Made by a program: the position numbers and the translations under genes. 64,000 nucleotides of DNA from Rhizobium sp. BK376 (GTDB lineage: Bacteria > Pseudomonadota > Alphaproteobacteria > Rhizobiales > Rhizobiaceae), in contig NZ_SLZG01000010.1 of the NCBI RefSeq assembly GCF_004341625.1, positions 124,001 through 188,000 on the forward strand, in the 5' to 3' direction. Below are positions 50,480 through 59,027 of the stretch, piece after piece. The notes beneath the pieces were generated by a model. That model saw only the letters and a program-made list of their open reading frames with translations. It ran no database searches and had not been told where the DNA came from. The stretch's first letter is position 1. Every line of letters starts with the position of its first letter.

Positions 50480-51814
50480 TCAGACTTCGCGGGCGACGAC
50501 CGCTCCGCGCCTTTCGGCAATGATTGCCCCGTCGCGGACGATCTCTTCTCCTCGCAGGAAGACGCGGGTGAGCCTTGCCGGAATGCTCCAGCCATCGAAC
50601 GGGGTGTAGGCCGCTCGCGATGCTTGCTCGGCGTTGGTGATGAGGCTCGTCTGGCGCCGATCGACAACAAGGATATCGGCATCGTAACCGGTCGCGATTA
50701 CCCCCTTCGATCTGCCGAGACCGAAGCGCTCGGCCGGATTGCGGGCACACATGCGAACGAGATCGGAGAGATCGATCAACCCTGCCTCGACCAGCCTCAA
50801 CATCGTCGGGAGCAGCGTTTGCAGGCCCGGCATGCCGCCAGGAATATCGGCGAATGCCGCATAGGTCGCCGCCTTCTCGGCCGGGCTGTGCGGCGCATGA
50901 TCGGTGGCGACGATGTCGATCAGCCCTTCAGAGAGGGCGGCCCGCAGCGCCTCGACATCTTTGGCGTCGCGCAGGGGCGGCGATCCCTTCAGGTTTGCGC
51001 CGAGCGTTTCATAATCGGCTGCCGTGAAGAACAGGTTCTGCGGCGTCGTTTCGACGGTCGCGTCGGCCATGTCGCGCAGACGCCGCCATGCGGAAACGCC
51101 AAGGGCGGAGTTGACTTGGCGGACATGAATCCGGGCGCCGGTCTCTGCTGCGGCCAGCACGGCGCGCGCAACGCCGCCGGCCTCGGCCAGCGGCGAGCGG
51201 CTGACGAGGAATGCGGCGATATCGCCGGCGCGGTCGCGCTGACCGCTGCCATCAAGAATGGATTGATCGCCCGGAGAGATGCCGATCAGCGTGTCGCGTC
51301 CGGCAAGGCGCTTCAGCATCCCGGCTACGGCATCCATCGTATCGAAACGAAATGCTGCAGGCACGTCGGCAGTAAAGAGTTCCAGCGAAACCGGGTGGAG
51401 CGCAAGCAATCCTTCGAGAAGGCTCAGATCCTGGCTGAGAACCACCTGGAAGCCGACATCGACATGGATGCGTTCCTTCGCCATCGCCATCTTCTCGGCG
51501 AGTTGCTCCGATGTCGCGGTCCATGGATCGTCGGTCGGCATGTCGAGCACCGATGTCACGCCGCCGAGTGCCGCTGCCCGTGTCCCGCTGTCGAAATCCT
51601 CCTTCTGGGTCAAACCCGGTTCGCGCAGGTGGACATGGGCATCGACGAGACCGGGCAGCAAATGGCAGCCCGTCGCGTCAACGACTGTCCGGGCCTCAGC
51701 CAAGTCACCGGGCGAGAGGATCGCTGCGACCCGCCCGTCGGTGATGCCGACGTCGGCTCGTTTCTCACCGTCGGCGTTGACGACGGTGCCGCCCGATATG
51801 ATCGTGTCGAACAT
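50480..51814 (-). CDS. Allantoinase/dihydroorotase-like amidohydrolase with a degenerate metal site
   Basis: A 444-aa cyclic amidohydrolase. Metal ligands His60 and His62 (DAHVHLREPG) and Asp305 (ATDHAPHS) are kept, but Glu145 (SLELF) stands where the carbamylated Lys belongs (GFKCF in E. coli allantoinase), the VHxE block is IGISPGD around 177-183, and Gln233 (HVRQVNS) replaces the HVCHVSS His. So three of six binuclear-centre ligands are changed. It could work with one metal, use another chemistry, or be structural like the PyrC-prime pseudo-dihydroorotases. AGGAG precedes ATG 51814, 22 bases after the ThDP gene. All is by eye alignment. Confidence 0.82.
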   Translation of the reverse strand: MFDTIISGGTVVNADGEKRADVGITDGRVAAILSPGDLAEARTVVDATGCHLLPGLVDAHVHLREPGLTQKEDFDSGTRAAALGGVTSVLDMPTDDPWTATSEQLAEKMAMAKERIHVDVGFQVVLSQDLSLLEGLLALHPVSLELFTADVPAAFRFDTMDAVAGMLKRLAGRDTLIGISPGDQSILDGSGQRDRAGDIAAFLVSRSPLAEAGGVARAVLAAAETGARIHVRQVNSALGVSAWRRLRDMADATVETTPQNLFFTAADYETLGANLKGSPPLRDAKDVEALRAALSEGLIDIVATDHAPHSPAEKAATYAAFADIPGGMPGLQTLLPTMLRLVEAGLIDLSDLVRMCARNPAERFGLGRSKGVIATGYDADILVVDRRQTSLITNAEQASRAAYTPFDGWSIPARLTRVFLRGEEIVRDGAIIAERRGAVVAREV

Positions 51815-51836
51815 GTCGCTCTCCTGTCGCGCGCCG

Positions 51837-53471
51837 TCAGCAAAGCCCCGGCAGGCGCGGCTCTTCATGCGTCACGACTTCGACCAGAGCCGCCTGCCCC
51901 TGGCCCACTTTTTCCAGAGCGCGAAGCAGCGCCGGACGCAGATCGGCGGGAGCGGTCACGCATTCGCCATAGCCGCCGAGCGCCTCGGCGATCGGCGCAT
52001 AGCCTCCCGACATCCGGTTGGCGCCGTATTTCTTCGTGGCGATCGGCATGCTCGCGGCATATCCGCCAAGCACGTTGTTGCGCATCACGACGGTCAGGAT
52101 CGGCAGGTTGCAGCGGATTGCGGTCTCGAAATCGATGCCGACCATGCCGAAGGCCGCCTCGCCCATCAGATTGACGACGGTCGCCTCCGGCCGTGCCAGC
52201 TTGGCGCCGAGCGCAAAACCGAGGCCGCTGCCGAGCTGGGTCGTCTTGCCCCAGCCGACATAGCTGCCCGGCACGGTCGCCTCGTAGAAAGGGCTGAACT
52301 GGTCGCGCGGATTGCCGGCATCGTGGGTCACGATGGTCCTGGCCGGATCGACGGCGCGCATGATTTCCCAGACGACACGATAGGGCGAGATCGGCTCGCT
52401 GTTAGCAGTCAGGAACGGCATCCAGCGTTCCATGAAGGCGGCGCGGATGCCACGGATCTCTTCGGCAATATCGCCGCGATCGGGGATGGCCAATCGCTCG
52501 CTTTTGACATGGGCGATCATCTGCCTCAAAGCGGAGCGGGCATCGCTGACGACACCCTGCGCGATCGGATAATCCTTGCCGAGATCACCCTCGTCGATCG
52601 TGACCTGCAGCAACACCTTGTCCTTGGCGATCGGCAGGATGTAGTGAGAACGGGTAAGGCTGGTGCCGAGCGCCAGCACGACATCGGCCTTATCCATGAA
52701 GTGATCGACCGTTGCCGGACGCGCGCGCCCCGCCGTGCCGAGCGCCAGCGAATGGTTCTCCGGAAAGCCGCTCTTGCCGTTCGGCGTCGTCATGACGGGA
52801 ATGCGCAGCAGTTCCGCGAACTCTACCAATTCCTTCGACGCCGAGGCGGCAAGCACGCCCTGGCCCGCGAAGACCACCGGATTCTTTGCGGCAAGCAGGG
52901 TTGCGATCAGCTCGGCAATCTCCCCCGCATCGGCCTGCGGCACGCTGCGGCGGGGCTTTTGATAGATGTCGTGGGAAGGATCGAGCTTTTCGGCCAATAG
53001 ATCGACGGGCAGTTCGAGAAGCACGGGGGCCGGCCGACCATTGCGAAGACGGGTGATTGCCGAATGCATCAGCTTCGGCAAATGCTCGACGCGGGTCACC
53101 GCCTCGCACCATTTCGTAATGTGGCGAAAATTGCGGCTCGCCTCGAAATTCGGCGCCACCGCTTCCGAGCCGCGCGGATAACCCGTCGGCAGGAAAAGGA
53201 TCGGCGCGCGATCGTTGAAAGCCTGGGCGATACCGCCGAAAGCGCTCTCCGCGCCGGGACCATATTGCACGGTGACCACGGCGAGTTCTCGCCCGGCCGT
53301 GGTGCGGGCATAGCCCTCGGCAATATTGACTGCCACACGCGGTGTCCGGGTTATGACAGGCGGAATGTCGAGATGGGCCGACGCATCGAACAGTTCGCTG
53401 TTCGGGAAGCCGATGATCTGCTTGACGCCTTCCTGTTTCAGGATCGAGGCGACGACCTCAGCACCGTTCAT
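51837..53471 (-). CDS. ThDP-dependent enzyme of the acetolactate synthase family, catalytic Glu replaced
   Basis: A 544-aa protein with the three domains of ThDP enzymes: N-terminal PYR domain (MNGAEVVASILKQEGVKQII), central domain, and C-terminal PP domain with the ThDP/Mg motif in LMGEAAFGMVGIDFETA ending ...VMRNN. Where acetolactate synthases have the cofactor-activating Glu (RHEQ), this one reads RTPR with Pro44. Glyoxylate carboligase also lacks that Glu (Val instead), so activity is possible and a carboligase or decarboxylase acting on a 2-oxo acid is plausible. GGAGGA precedes ATG 53471. It lies inside the long operon between the PuuE-like gene and the degenerate amidohydrolase. Confidence 0.83.
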   Translation of the reverse strand: MNGAEVVASILKQEGVKQIIGFPNSELFDASAHLDIPPVITRTPRVAVNIAEGYARTTAGRELAVVTVQYGPGAESAFGGIAQAFNDRAPILFLPTGYPRGSEAVAPNFEASRNFRHITKWCEAVTRVEHLPKLMHSAITRLRNGRPAPVLLELPVDLLAEKLDPSHDIYQKPRRSVPQADAGEIAELIATLLAAKNPVVFAGQGVLAASASKELVEFAELLRIPVMTTPNGKSGFPENHSLALGTAGRARPATVDHFMDKADVVLALGTSLTRSHYILPIAKDKVLLQVTIDEGDLGKDYPIAQGVVSDARSALRQMIAHVKSERLAIPDRGDIAEEIRGIRAAFMERWMPFLTANSEPISPYRVVWEIMRAVDPARTIVTHDAGNPRDQFSPFYEATVPGSYVGWGKTTQLGSGLGFALGAKLARPEATVVNLMGEAAFGMVGIDFETAIRCNLPILTVVMRNNVLGGYAASMPIATKKYGANRMSGGYAPIAEALGGYGECVTAPADLRPALLRALEKVGQGQAALVEVVTHEEPRLPGLC

Positions 53472-53532
53472 GTCTTTCCTCCAACCGCTCACTGGTTCGC
53501 TGGGCTCCGCCAGCGGCACTGCTTCGGTTCCA

Positions 53533-54474
53533 TCACGCATGACGGCCAAATGTTTCATGATTTTCTAGCCAGTAGCGGGCAATATCCTCGCGGCGCATGA
53601 AGGCAGCTCCCGGCGTCTTCTGGACATGCTCGATGACGTCGCGCAGGCCGGAGGCCCGGTTCGGCTGGCCCATCCAGCGGGCATGAACGCCGATTGTCAG
53701 CATCCGGCCGCCGGTCTCGTCTGCCTCGCCGAGCAGGTAGTCGATGGCCGAGCGGCAATCCTCAGTGAAATCGCGTGGATTGCTGTAGCCCGGCGCGATC
53801 AGATAGCGGCTGTCGTTCAGCGTCTTGGAATAGGGCACGACGAGCATGCGCGTGCCGTCATGATCCATGAAATAGGGAAGATCGTCGTTGCAGGGATCGG
53901 AGTAATAGAGGAACCCGCCCTCCTTCGCGATCAGGTCGCGCGTATTGACGCTCGGGAAGGAACGGCAATTCCAGCCCATCGGGCGGCGGCCGGTCAGCTT
54001 CTTGTAGAGCGCGATCGCCTCATGCAGCTCCCGCTCCTCATCTTCGCGTGCGACAGTCGAATATTCGCTCCAGCGCAGGCCGTGGCCGAGCAGGTCATGG
54101 CCACGGGCATTCATCCATTCGGTGACGGCGGGGTTCTTTTCCAATGCCACGGCGCAGGCAGACACCGTGATCGGGATGTTGTAGCGATCAAAGAGGCGCG
54201 CCAGACGCCAGACACCGGCGCGGCTGCCATATTCGAAATGGGTTTCCGTGCCGAGATCGCGGACCGAAGGGCTATTGGGGATGTTGTATTCGCCCCAATT
54301 GTCGTTTCGGCCATCTTCCAGCCAGGAATATTCCGAGCCTTCCTCATAGTTGAGAACAAGATTGATCGCGACCTTGACGTCCCCAGGCCAGCTCATGAAA
54401 GGCGGCTTTGGGCCGTAGCCGATGAAGTCGCGCGGCTGGCGTTCCGTATTTTCTATTTTGATGGTCTCGGACAT
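53533..54474 (-). CDS. PuuE-like polysaccharide-deacetylase-fold amidohydrolase
   Basis: A 313-aa protein close in sequence to PuuE, the cofactor-different allantoinase: RDFIGYGPKPPFMSWPGDVKV, LNYEEGSEYSW, EYGSRAGVWRLARLFDRYNI, LGHGLRWSEY, TGRRPMGWNC, and EEGGFLYYSDP-like KEGGFLYYSD. NodB/polysaccharide-deacetylase folds of this type also include cyclic imide hydrolases, so the substrate may be an allantoin-like ureide, an imide or a related ring. AGGAGG precedes the ATG, which overlaps the stop of the epimerase gene. It is one of three amidohydrolases in this operon. Confidence 0.86.
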   Translation of the reverse strand: MSETIKIENTERQPRDFIGYGPKPPFMSWPGDVKVAINLVLNYEEGSEYSWLEDGRNDNWGEYNIPNSPSVRDLGTETHFEYGSRAGVWRLARLFDRYNIPITVSACAVALEKNPAVTEWMNARGHDLLGHGLRWSEYSTVAREDEERELHEAIALYKKLTGRRPMGWNCRSFPSVNTRDLIAKEGGFLYYSDPCNDDLPYFMDHDGTRMLVVPYSKTLNDSRYLIAPGYSNPRDFTEDCRSAIDYLLGEADETGGRMLTIGVHARWMGQPNRASGLRDVIEHVQKTPGAAFMRREDIARYWLENHETFGRHA

Positions 54475-55517
54475 TATTTCCCCTCCTTCGCCGCGGCAGC
54501 TTCGTTGGTGACAATCCAGTCCATGTAGTCGTGGAAGGCGTCTCTACCGGAGCGCGGGCGCCAGTCGGTGTCGCGCTCGATACGGGCGAGATCGTATTCT
54601 CCCCACATGCCGTCTTTGAGCGTCGCGTCCTGGATGACGTTGGCGGTTTCGTGCGGGCTGACTTCGACCTTCAGATCAGGCACGCGCTCCCTGGCCCATT
54701 CGACGATATCGCCGGTCGTCGATGTGCGGCCGCTGCCGATATTGTAGTGGCGATAGCGAAGGCGCGGTGCCGAGATCAGCGCGATGACGGCCTTTGCAAC
54801 ATCGCCCGAATGCACGTAATCGCCGACCGATTCCAGGCTGTTGGGCCGGATCACATCGCCTGAAAGCGCCATATGGGCGACGCGGTTCGGGACATGGCGG
54901 AAGTTGCGGCTCTCGGTCGCCCGGTCCATCGGACCGTAGACCGATGCGAGACGCACGCTCAGAGCCGAAATGCCGAAGAGATCGGCGTAGCGGTTGACCA
55001 CCATTTCAGAGGCGAATTTCGAAATGCCGTAGAGCGTCAGCGGTGCGACATAGCCGTCTTCCGGCAAAGGTTCGCCCGTCCAGTCCGGGCCATGGTGGCG
55101 ATAGACGGAACCCGAGCTGACATAGAGGAAGCGCTTGACGGAGGGCTTGTTGCGCGCCCATTCGAGCATCCGCACCGTGCCCATCAGATTGACATCGACG
55201 ATCCGCGCCGGGTCCTCAGCCTCGGGCTGGCGCTTCGCCTCGGCGGCGCTGCCGCGCGAAATCGGCGTGATGGTCGCGCCGTGAACAATCGCGGTGATAC
55301 CGTGCGCATCGAGCGCATTCGACCATTGCGAGGGATCGCAGATATCGCCCGTAATGACCGTCAGGCGATCCCGAACCGGAGCGAAATATTGCTCGGCCAT
55401 GGCGTCGAGGCCGGAGCGATCGAGAATGACGGCACGGGCAGCAGGATCGCGGTCGAGCCATTCCCGCACCACCACACTCATGACGAAGCCAGTACCGCCG
55501 GTGACAAGAAGGGTCAT
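54474..55517 (-). CDS. NAD-dependent epimerase/dehydratase
   Basis: A 347-aa extended SDR. The cofactor motif is LLVTGGTGFVMSVV, and the catalytic site is SSGSVY...LYGISKFASE with Tyr-x-x-x-Lys. Such proteins act on nucleotide sugars or, in catabolic clusters, as dehydrogenases of hydroxy acids such as erythronate. The start is 55517 or 55529; neither has a strong ribosome site. Its TAA overlaps the PuuE-like start (TAATG). Role in the pathway is unknown. Confidence 0.83.
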   Translation of the reverse strand: MTLLVTGGTGFVMSVVVREWLDRDPAARAVILDRSGLDAMAEQYFAPVRDRLTVITGDICDPSQWSNALDAHGITAIVHGATITPISRGSAAEAKRQPEAEDPARIVDVNLMGTVRMLEWARNKPSVKRFLYVSSGSVYRHHGPDWTGEPLPEDGYVAPLTLYGISKFASEMVVNRYADLFGISALSVRLASVYGPMDRATESRNFRHVPNRVAHMALSGDVIRPNSLESVGDYVHSGDVAKAVIALISAPRLRYRHYNIGSGRTSTTGDIVEWARERVPDLKVEVSPHETANVIQDATLKDGMWGEYDLARIERDTDWRPRSGRDAFHDYMDWIVTNEAAAAKEGK

Positions 55518-55553
55518 TTCAAAATCCATTCCAATTGATTACGGGAAAGATGA

Positions 55554-56327
55554 TCAGCGCACTGCATAGCCACCATCCACGAGAAGATCGGTGCCGGTCA
55601 CGAAGGAGGCATCGGGCGAGAGGAGGAAGGCGGTCGCCGCCGCGATTTCCTCTGGTTGCGCGATCCGATCAAGCAGATGGGCCGGGCCAAGCGCCTTGCC
55701 CGCGGCCTCCAGATCGGGCCAGCGCTGCAAAAGCCGCGGCGTGGCGACGGCTCCGGGTGACAGGCTATTGACGCGAATGCCCTCGGCTGCGTGGTCGATC
55801 GCCATCGCCTTGGCGAGATGAACGAGACCGGCCTTGGCGGCGCAATAGGCGACAGCCTTGCCCGTCGCAACATGCGCAAACTGGGAGGCAATCAGAACGA
55901 CCGAACCACCTCCGCCAGCCGCCATCAACGGAATGGCGAACTTGCTCGCCAGAAACGCGCCGGTGAGGCTGACATCGATTTCGAGACGCCATTGCTCTTC
56001 ACTGAGATCGACGACCGTGCCGTCAAGCGAAGGTGCGGCCGCATTGTGCACCAACCCGTCCAACCGCCCGAAACGGCCGCGGACCGTATCAATCGCCCGC
56101 TCCATCGAGCGCTGATCCCTTACGTCGCAGCGAACGGCGACAGCGCAGGGGCCGAGGCCTTCGGCAAGGTTGAAAATCGCATCCTCCGACTGGTCGGCAC
56201 AGACGACGCTGCCGCCTTCGGCAAGGCACCGACGTGCAATCGCCGCACCGATGCCGCTTGCGGCACCCGTGATCATGACCACCTTGCCGGCAAGCCGCTG
56301 GCTCATGGGATTTTCTGCCGCGGTCAT
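55554..56327 (-). CDS. Classical short-chain dehydrogenase/reductase
   Basis: A 257-aa NAD(P)-dependent oxidoreductase with ITGAASGIGAAIA, HNAA (usual NNAG region), SVVLIASQ and the catalytic YCAAK. C-terminal FVTGTDLLVDGGY fits. The ATG at 56327 overlaps the hydantoinase stop (ATGA). It likely oxidises or reduces an intermediate released by the amidohydrolases. Substrate unknown. Confidence 0.87.
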   Translation of the reverse strand: MTAAENPMSQRLAGKVVMITGAASGIGAAIARRCLAEGGSVVCADQSEDAIFNLAEGLGPCAVAVRCDVRDQRSMERAIDTVRGRFGRLDGLVHNAAAPSLDGTVVDLSEEQWRLEIDVSLTGAFLASKFAIPLMAAGGGGSVVLIASQFAHVATGKAVAYCAAKAGLVHLAKAMAIDHAAEGIRVNSLSPGAVATPRLLQRWPDLEAAGKALGPAHLLDRIAQPEEIAAATAFLLSPDASFVTGTDLLVDGGYAVR

Positions 56328-57757
56328 GACGCGAGGATCCGTGACAAGCCCTGCTGCGGCGGGAATGGCCGCTGCCGGGGAACGAACCGGCCGCGGCCTG
56401 GAACCGACAGCACCTCGCCATCATTCCACACCAATTCGCCGCGCGAGATTGTCATGACCGGCCAGCCGCGAACGGTCTGCCCTTCATACGGCGTATGATC
56501 GGTCGCGTGATGCAGCATGTCGTTATTGATGGTGACGACACGATCCGGATCCCAGATGGCGATATCGGCATCCGATCCCACCGAAATCAGCCCCTTGCGC
56601 GGATAAAGGCCGAAGAGCCGCGCGGGGGCTGCAGACGTCAGATCGACAAATTTCTGCAGCGACATGCGGCCGCCGTTGACACCAGCTGAAAACAATAGCG
56701 CCAGCCGCGTCTCGATGCCGGGAATACCGTTTGGAATGCGATTGAAGGGTGTATCCGGGCCGCCGGCGATCTTGTCGGCATAGTTCCACGGCGAATGGTC
56801 GGATGAGAAGACCTCGAGCGTGCCGTCGAGAATACCACGCCAGATATCCGGTTGGTTCGATTTGTCGCGCGGCGGCGGCGTGCAGACGCATTTCGAGCCG
56901 GAGAGATCGTGGGTGTCGATGTCCTCGGCCGATAGGAACAGATATTGCGGGCAGGTCTCGGCATAGATCGGCAATCCCCGCGCCTTGGCGCGGCGGATTT
57001 CTTCGACGGCACCGCCGGCAGCGACATGGCTGACGAGGATCGGCGTCTCGATCAGTTCCGACAGGCTGATGGCGCGGAAGGTCGCCTCGCGGTCGCCGAT
57101 CTCGGAATGGGCCTTTTCGTGATAGCGCAACTGCGTCTTGCGGGCAGCGATGAACTTTTCGGTGAGCCAGCGGATGCAGGCGTCGTTCTCGGCATGCACC
57201 ATCACCATTGCGCCATGGGACCGGGCGAGATCGAGGACGTTCAACACCTCGTAATCGTCGAGCTTCAGTCCGTCATAGGTGAGGTAGATCTTCATCGAAG
57301 TGCAGCCCTCGGCAATCAGCGCCGGGATCTCGTCGCGAAGCACTTCCGGCGACGGGTCGCCGACGATCAAGTGAATGCCATAGTCGATATGCGCCTTTGG
57401 CCGCGCCCGCTCATGATAATCTTCGACGATATCGCGCAGCGACTGGCCGCGCATCTGCATCGCAAAGGGGATGACGGTCGTCGTGCCGCCGCAGAGCGCC
57501 GATAGGGTGCCGGTATTGAAGTCGTCGGCGGTCGCCTTTCCCTCCCAGGGCTGCTGGTCCATGTGGCAATGGCTGTCGACACCGCCGGGCAGGACCAGGC
57601 GCCCCTCGGCTGATATCTCCTGGCGTCCCTCGGGCAGGTCGGCAGCCAGCGCGACAATCACACCGTTACAAACGCCAATATCGATGTCGCGGGTCTCCTC
57701 CGGAAGCACGACGCGGCCTCCGCGAATAACGAGATCGAAGCGGGAATCCCTGATCAT
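56324..57757 (-). CDS. D-hydantoinase/dihydropyrimidinase-type cyclic amidohydrolase
   Basis: A 477-aa binuclear-zinc amidohydrolase that opens cyclic ureides or imides. Every metal ligand is present: His63 and His65 (DSHCHMDQ), carbamyl-Lys156 (TSMKIYLTY), His188 (MVHAEND), His244 (LVSHVAAG), and Asp320 (SSDHSPW). It resembles D-hydantoinase, dihydropyrimidinase and phenylhydantoinase. ATG 57757 overlaps the MFS stop (ATGA). No N-carbamoyl amidase gene is in the operon, so the ring-opened product must be handled some other way or elsewhere. Confidence 0.9.
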   Translation of the reverse strand: MIRDSRFDLVIRGGRVVLPEETRDIDIGVCNGVIVALAADLPEGRQEISAEGRLVLPGGVDSHCHMDQQPWEGKATADDFNTGTLSALCGGTTTVIPFAMQMRGQSLRDIVEDYHERARPKAHIDYGIHLIVGDPSPEVLRDEIPALIAEGCTSMKIYLTYDGLKLDDYEVLNVLDLARSHGAMVMVHAENDACIRWLTEKFIAARKTQLRYHEKAHSEIGDREATFRAISLSELIETPILVSHVAAGGAVEEIRRAKARGLPIYAETCPQYLFLSAEDIDTHDLSGSKCVCTPPPRDKSNQPDIWRGILDGTLEVFSSDHSPWNYADKIAGGPDTPFNRIPNGIPGIETRLALLFSAGVNGGRMSLQKFVDLTSAAPARLFGLYPRKGLISVGSDADIAIWDPDRVVTINNDMLHHATDHTPYEGQTVRGWPVMTISRGELVWNDGEVLSVPGRGRFVPRQRPFPPQQGLSRILAS

Positions 57758-59025
57758 TCATTGGCTCCGGAAACGAGGCAGTCTGGCGAAACGTGCAAGT
57801 CCGAATGGACCGCCTTGCGGCGAAGATTGAAGCAGGCGCCGACGGCAACAAGCGCCGCGCCGCTGCCAAGCATGATGAAGAGTGCATAGGGCGCCACATG
57901 CTCCATGAGACCGGCGGCAACGCCCGGCGTCATGACATTGCCGATCGAATAGAGCAGCAGAAGACCGCCGGAAGCGGAAACCATATGGCGACTGTCGATC
58001 TGCGAATTGGCGAAGGCGATGCCGACGGGATAGATCGTCAATGCCGTTGCGCCATAGAGGAAGAAAAGCACGAAGAGCAGCGGTACGAGTTCGGTTCCGA
58101 GCACGATGATTGAGACGCACAACATCGCTGCCAGAATGCCTTGAACCAGCAGCATCCAGCGGCGGTCCATCCGATCGGAGAGCCAGCCGACCGGTGTCTG
58201 CGCCAGCATGCCGCCCAGGCTGAATGCCGTCACCAGCCCGACCGTCGTTGCAGCCGGAAGGTCGATCTTCGCGCCGTAGAGCGGCGTCAAGGCGAAGACG
58301 TTCATATTGGTCATGCCAGCCTGGAAGACCGCGATGATGGTGACGGGCGCAAGGATCGCGAGCTTCCACAGGCCATAGCGTTGATCGGCGGATGTGACGT
58401 CGGCCTGCAGCGGGCGAATATTACGCATGGGCAGAGACGGCCAGGGACGGCCGACGAACCGGCAATAGAGCACACCGATCGTCACCGTCATCGCCGCGAT
58501 CAGGAAGAGATAGGGGGAATGCGGGCCTGCCGCCTCGACCATGAGCTGGCCGAAGAGCACGGCGAGCGACGTCATCATCATATAAAGCGAGAAATAGGAG
58601 CCGCGATTACGCTCGTCCGCATAGAGATTGATCCAGCTTTCCGAGACGACGAATATCACCGCCATGGCAAAGCCGTTCAGAAGTCGCAGCACGAGCCAGA
58701 CCGACGCTGCCGATGTCGCCATGTAGCCGAATCCTGCGAAAGCCGCCAGGAAACCGACGGCCAGGAAGGTGCCACGATGGCCGAAACGCGAGACCAGGAA
58801 ACGCGCGGCGAGGCAGCCTGCGAGAAAGCCGACCGGAAAACCGGTCAGGAGCAGCTGCACCGCGCCGGGATCGACATCCGGCTCGCTGAGGCGCAGCGAT
58901 ACCGATGTGGTCAACAGGCTGTTGCCCGTGCCGATCACGCAAATGGCGACCATGACGGGGACAAGCGCGCGAAATCGCGTTGCCCGCTTCCAGAAACTCG
59001 CACCCATGGATGCTTCGCCGCTCAT
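57754..59025 (-). CDS. MFS transporter
   Basis: A 423-aa carrier of the major facilitator family with about twelve membrane helices. Family features: the loop between helices 2 and 3, LVSRFGHRGTFLAV, and PVGWLSDRMDRRWMLL at helices 8-9. It resembles YcaD/drug-efflux-like uniporters that may import or export small metabolites. AAGGGAA precedes the ATG, which lies 2 bases after the ATPase stop. Two transport systems in one operon suggest one for uptake and one for an intermediate. Confidence 0.86.
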   Translation of the reverse strand: MSGEASMGASFWKRATRFRALVPVMVAICVIGTGNSLLTTSVSLRLSEPDVDPGAVQLLLTGFPVGFLAGCLAARFLVSRFGHRGTFLAVGFLAAFAGFGYMATSAASVWLVLRLLNGFAMAVIFVVSESWINLYADERNRGSYFSLYMMMTSLAVLFGQLMVEAAGPHSPYLFLIAAMTVTIGVLYCRFVGRPWPSLPMRNIRPLQADVTSADQRYGLWKLAILAPVTIIAVFQAGMTNMNVFALTPLYGAKIDLPAATTVGLVTAFSLGGMLAQTPVGWLSDRMDRRWMLLVQGILAAMLCVSIIVLGTELVPLLFVLFFLYGATALTIYPVGIAFANSQIDSRHMVSASGGLLLLYSIGNVMTPGVAAGLMEHVAPYALFIMLGSGAALVAVGACFNLRRKAVHSDLHVSPDCLVSGANE

Positions 59026-59027
59026 CG

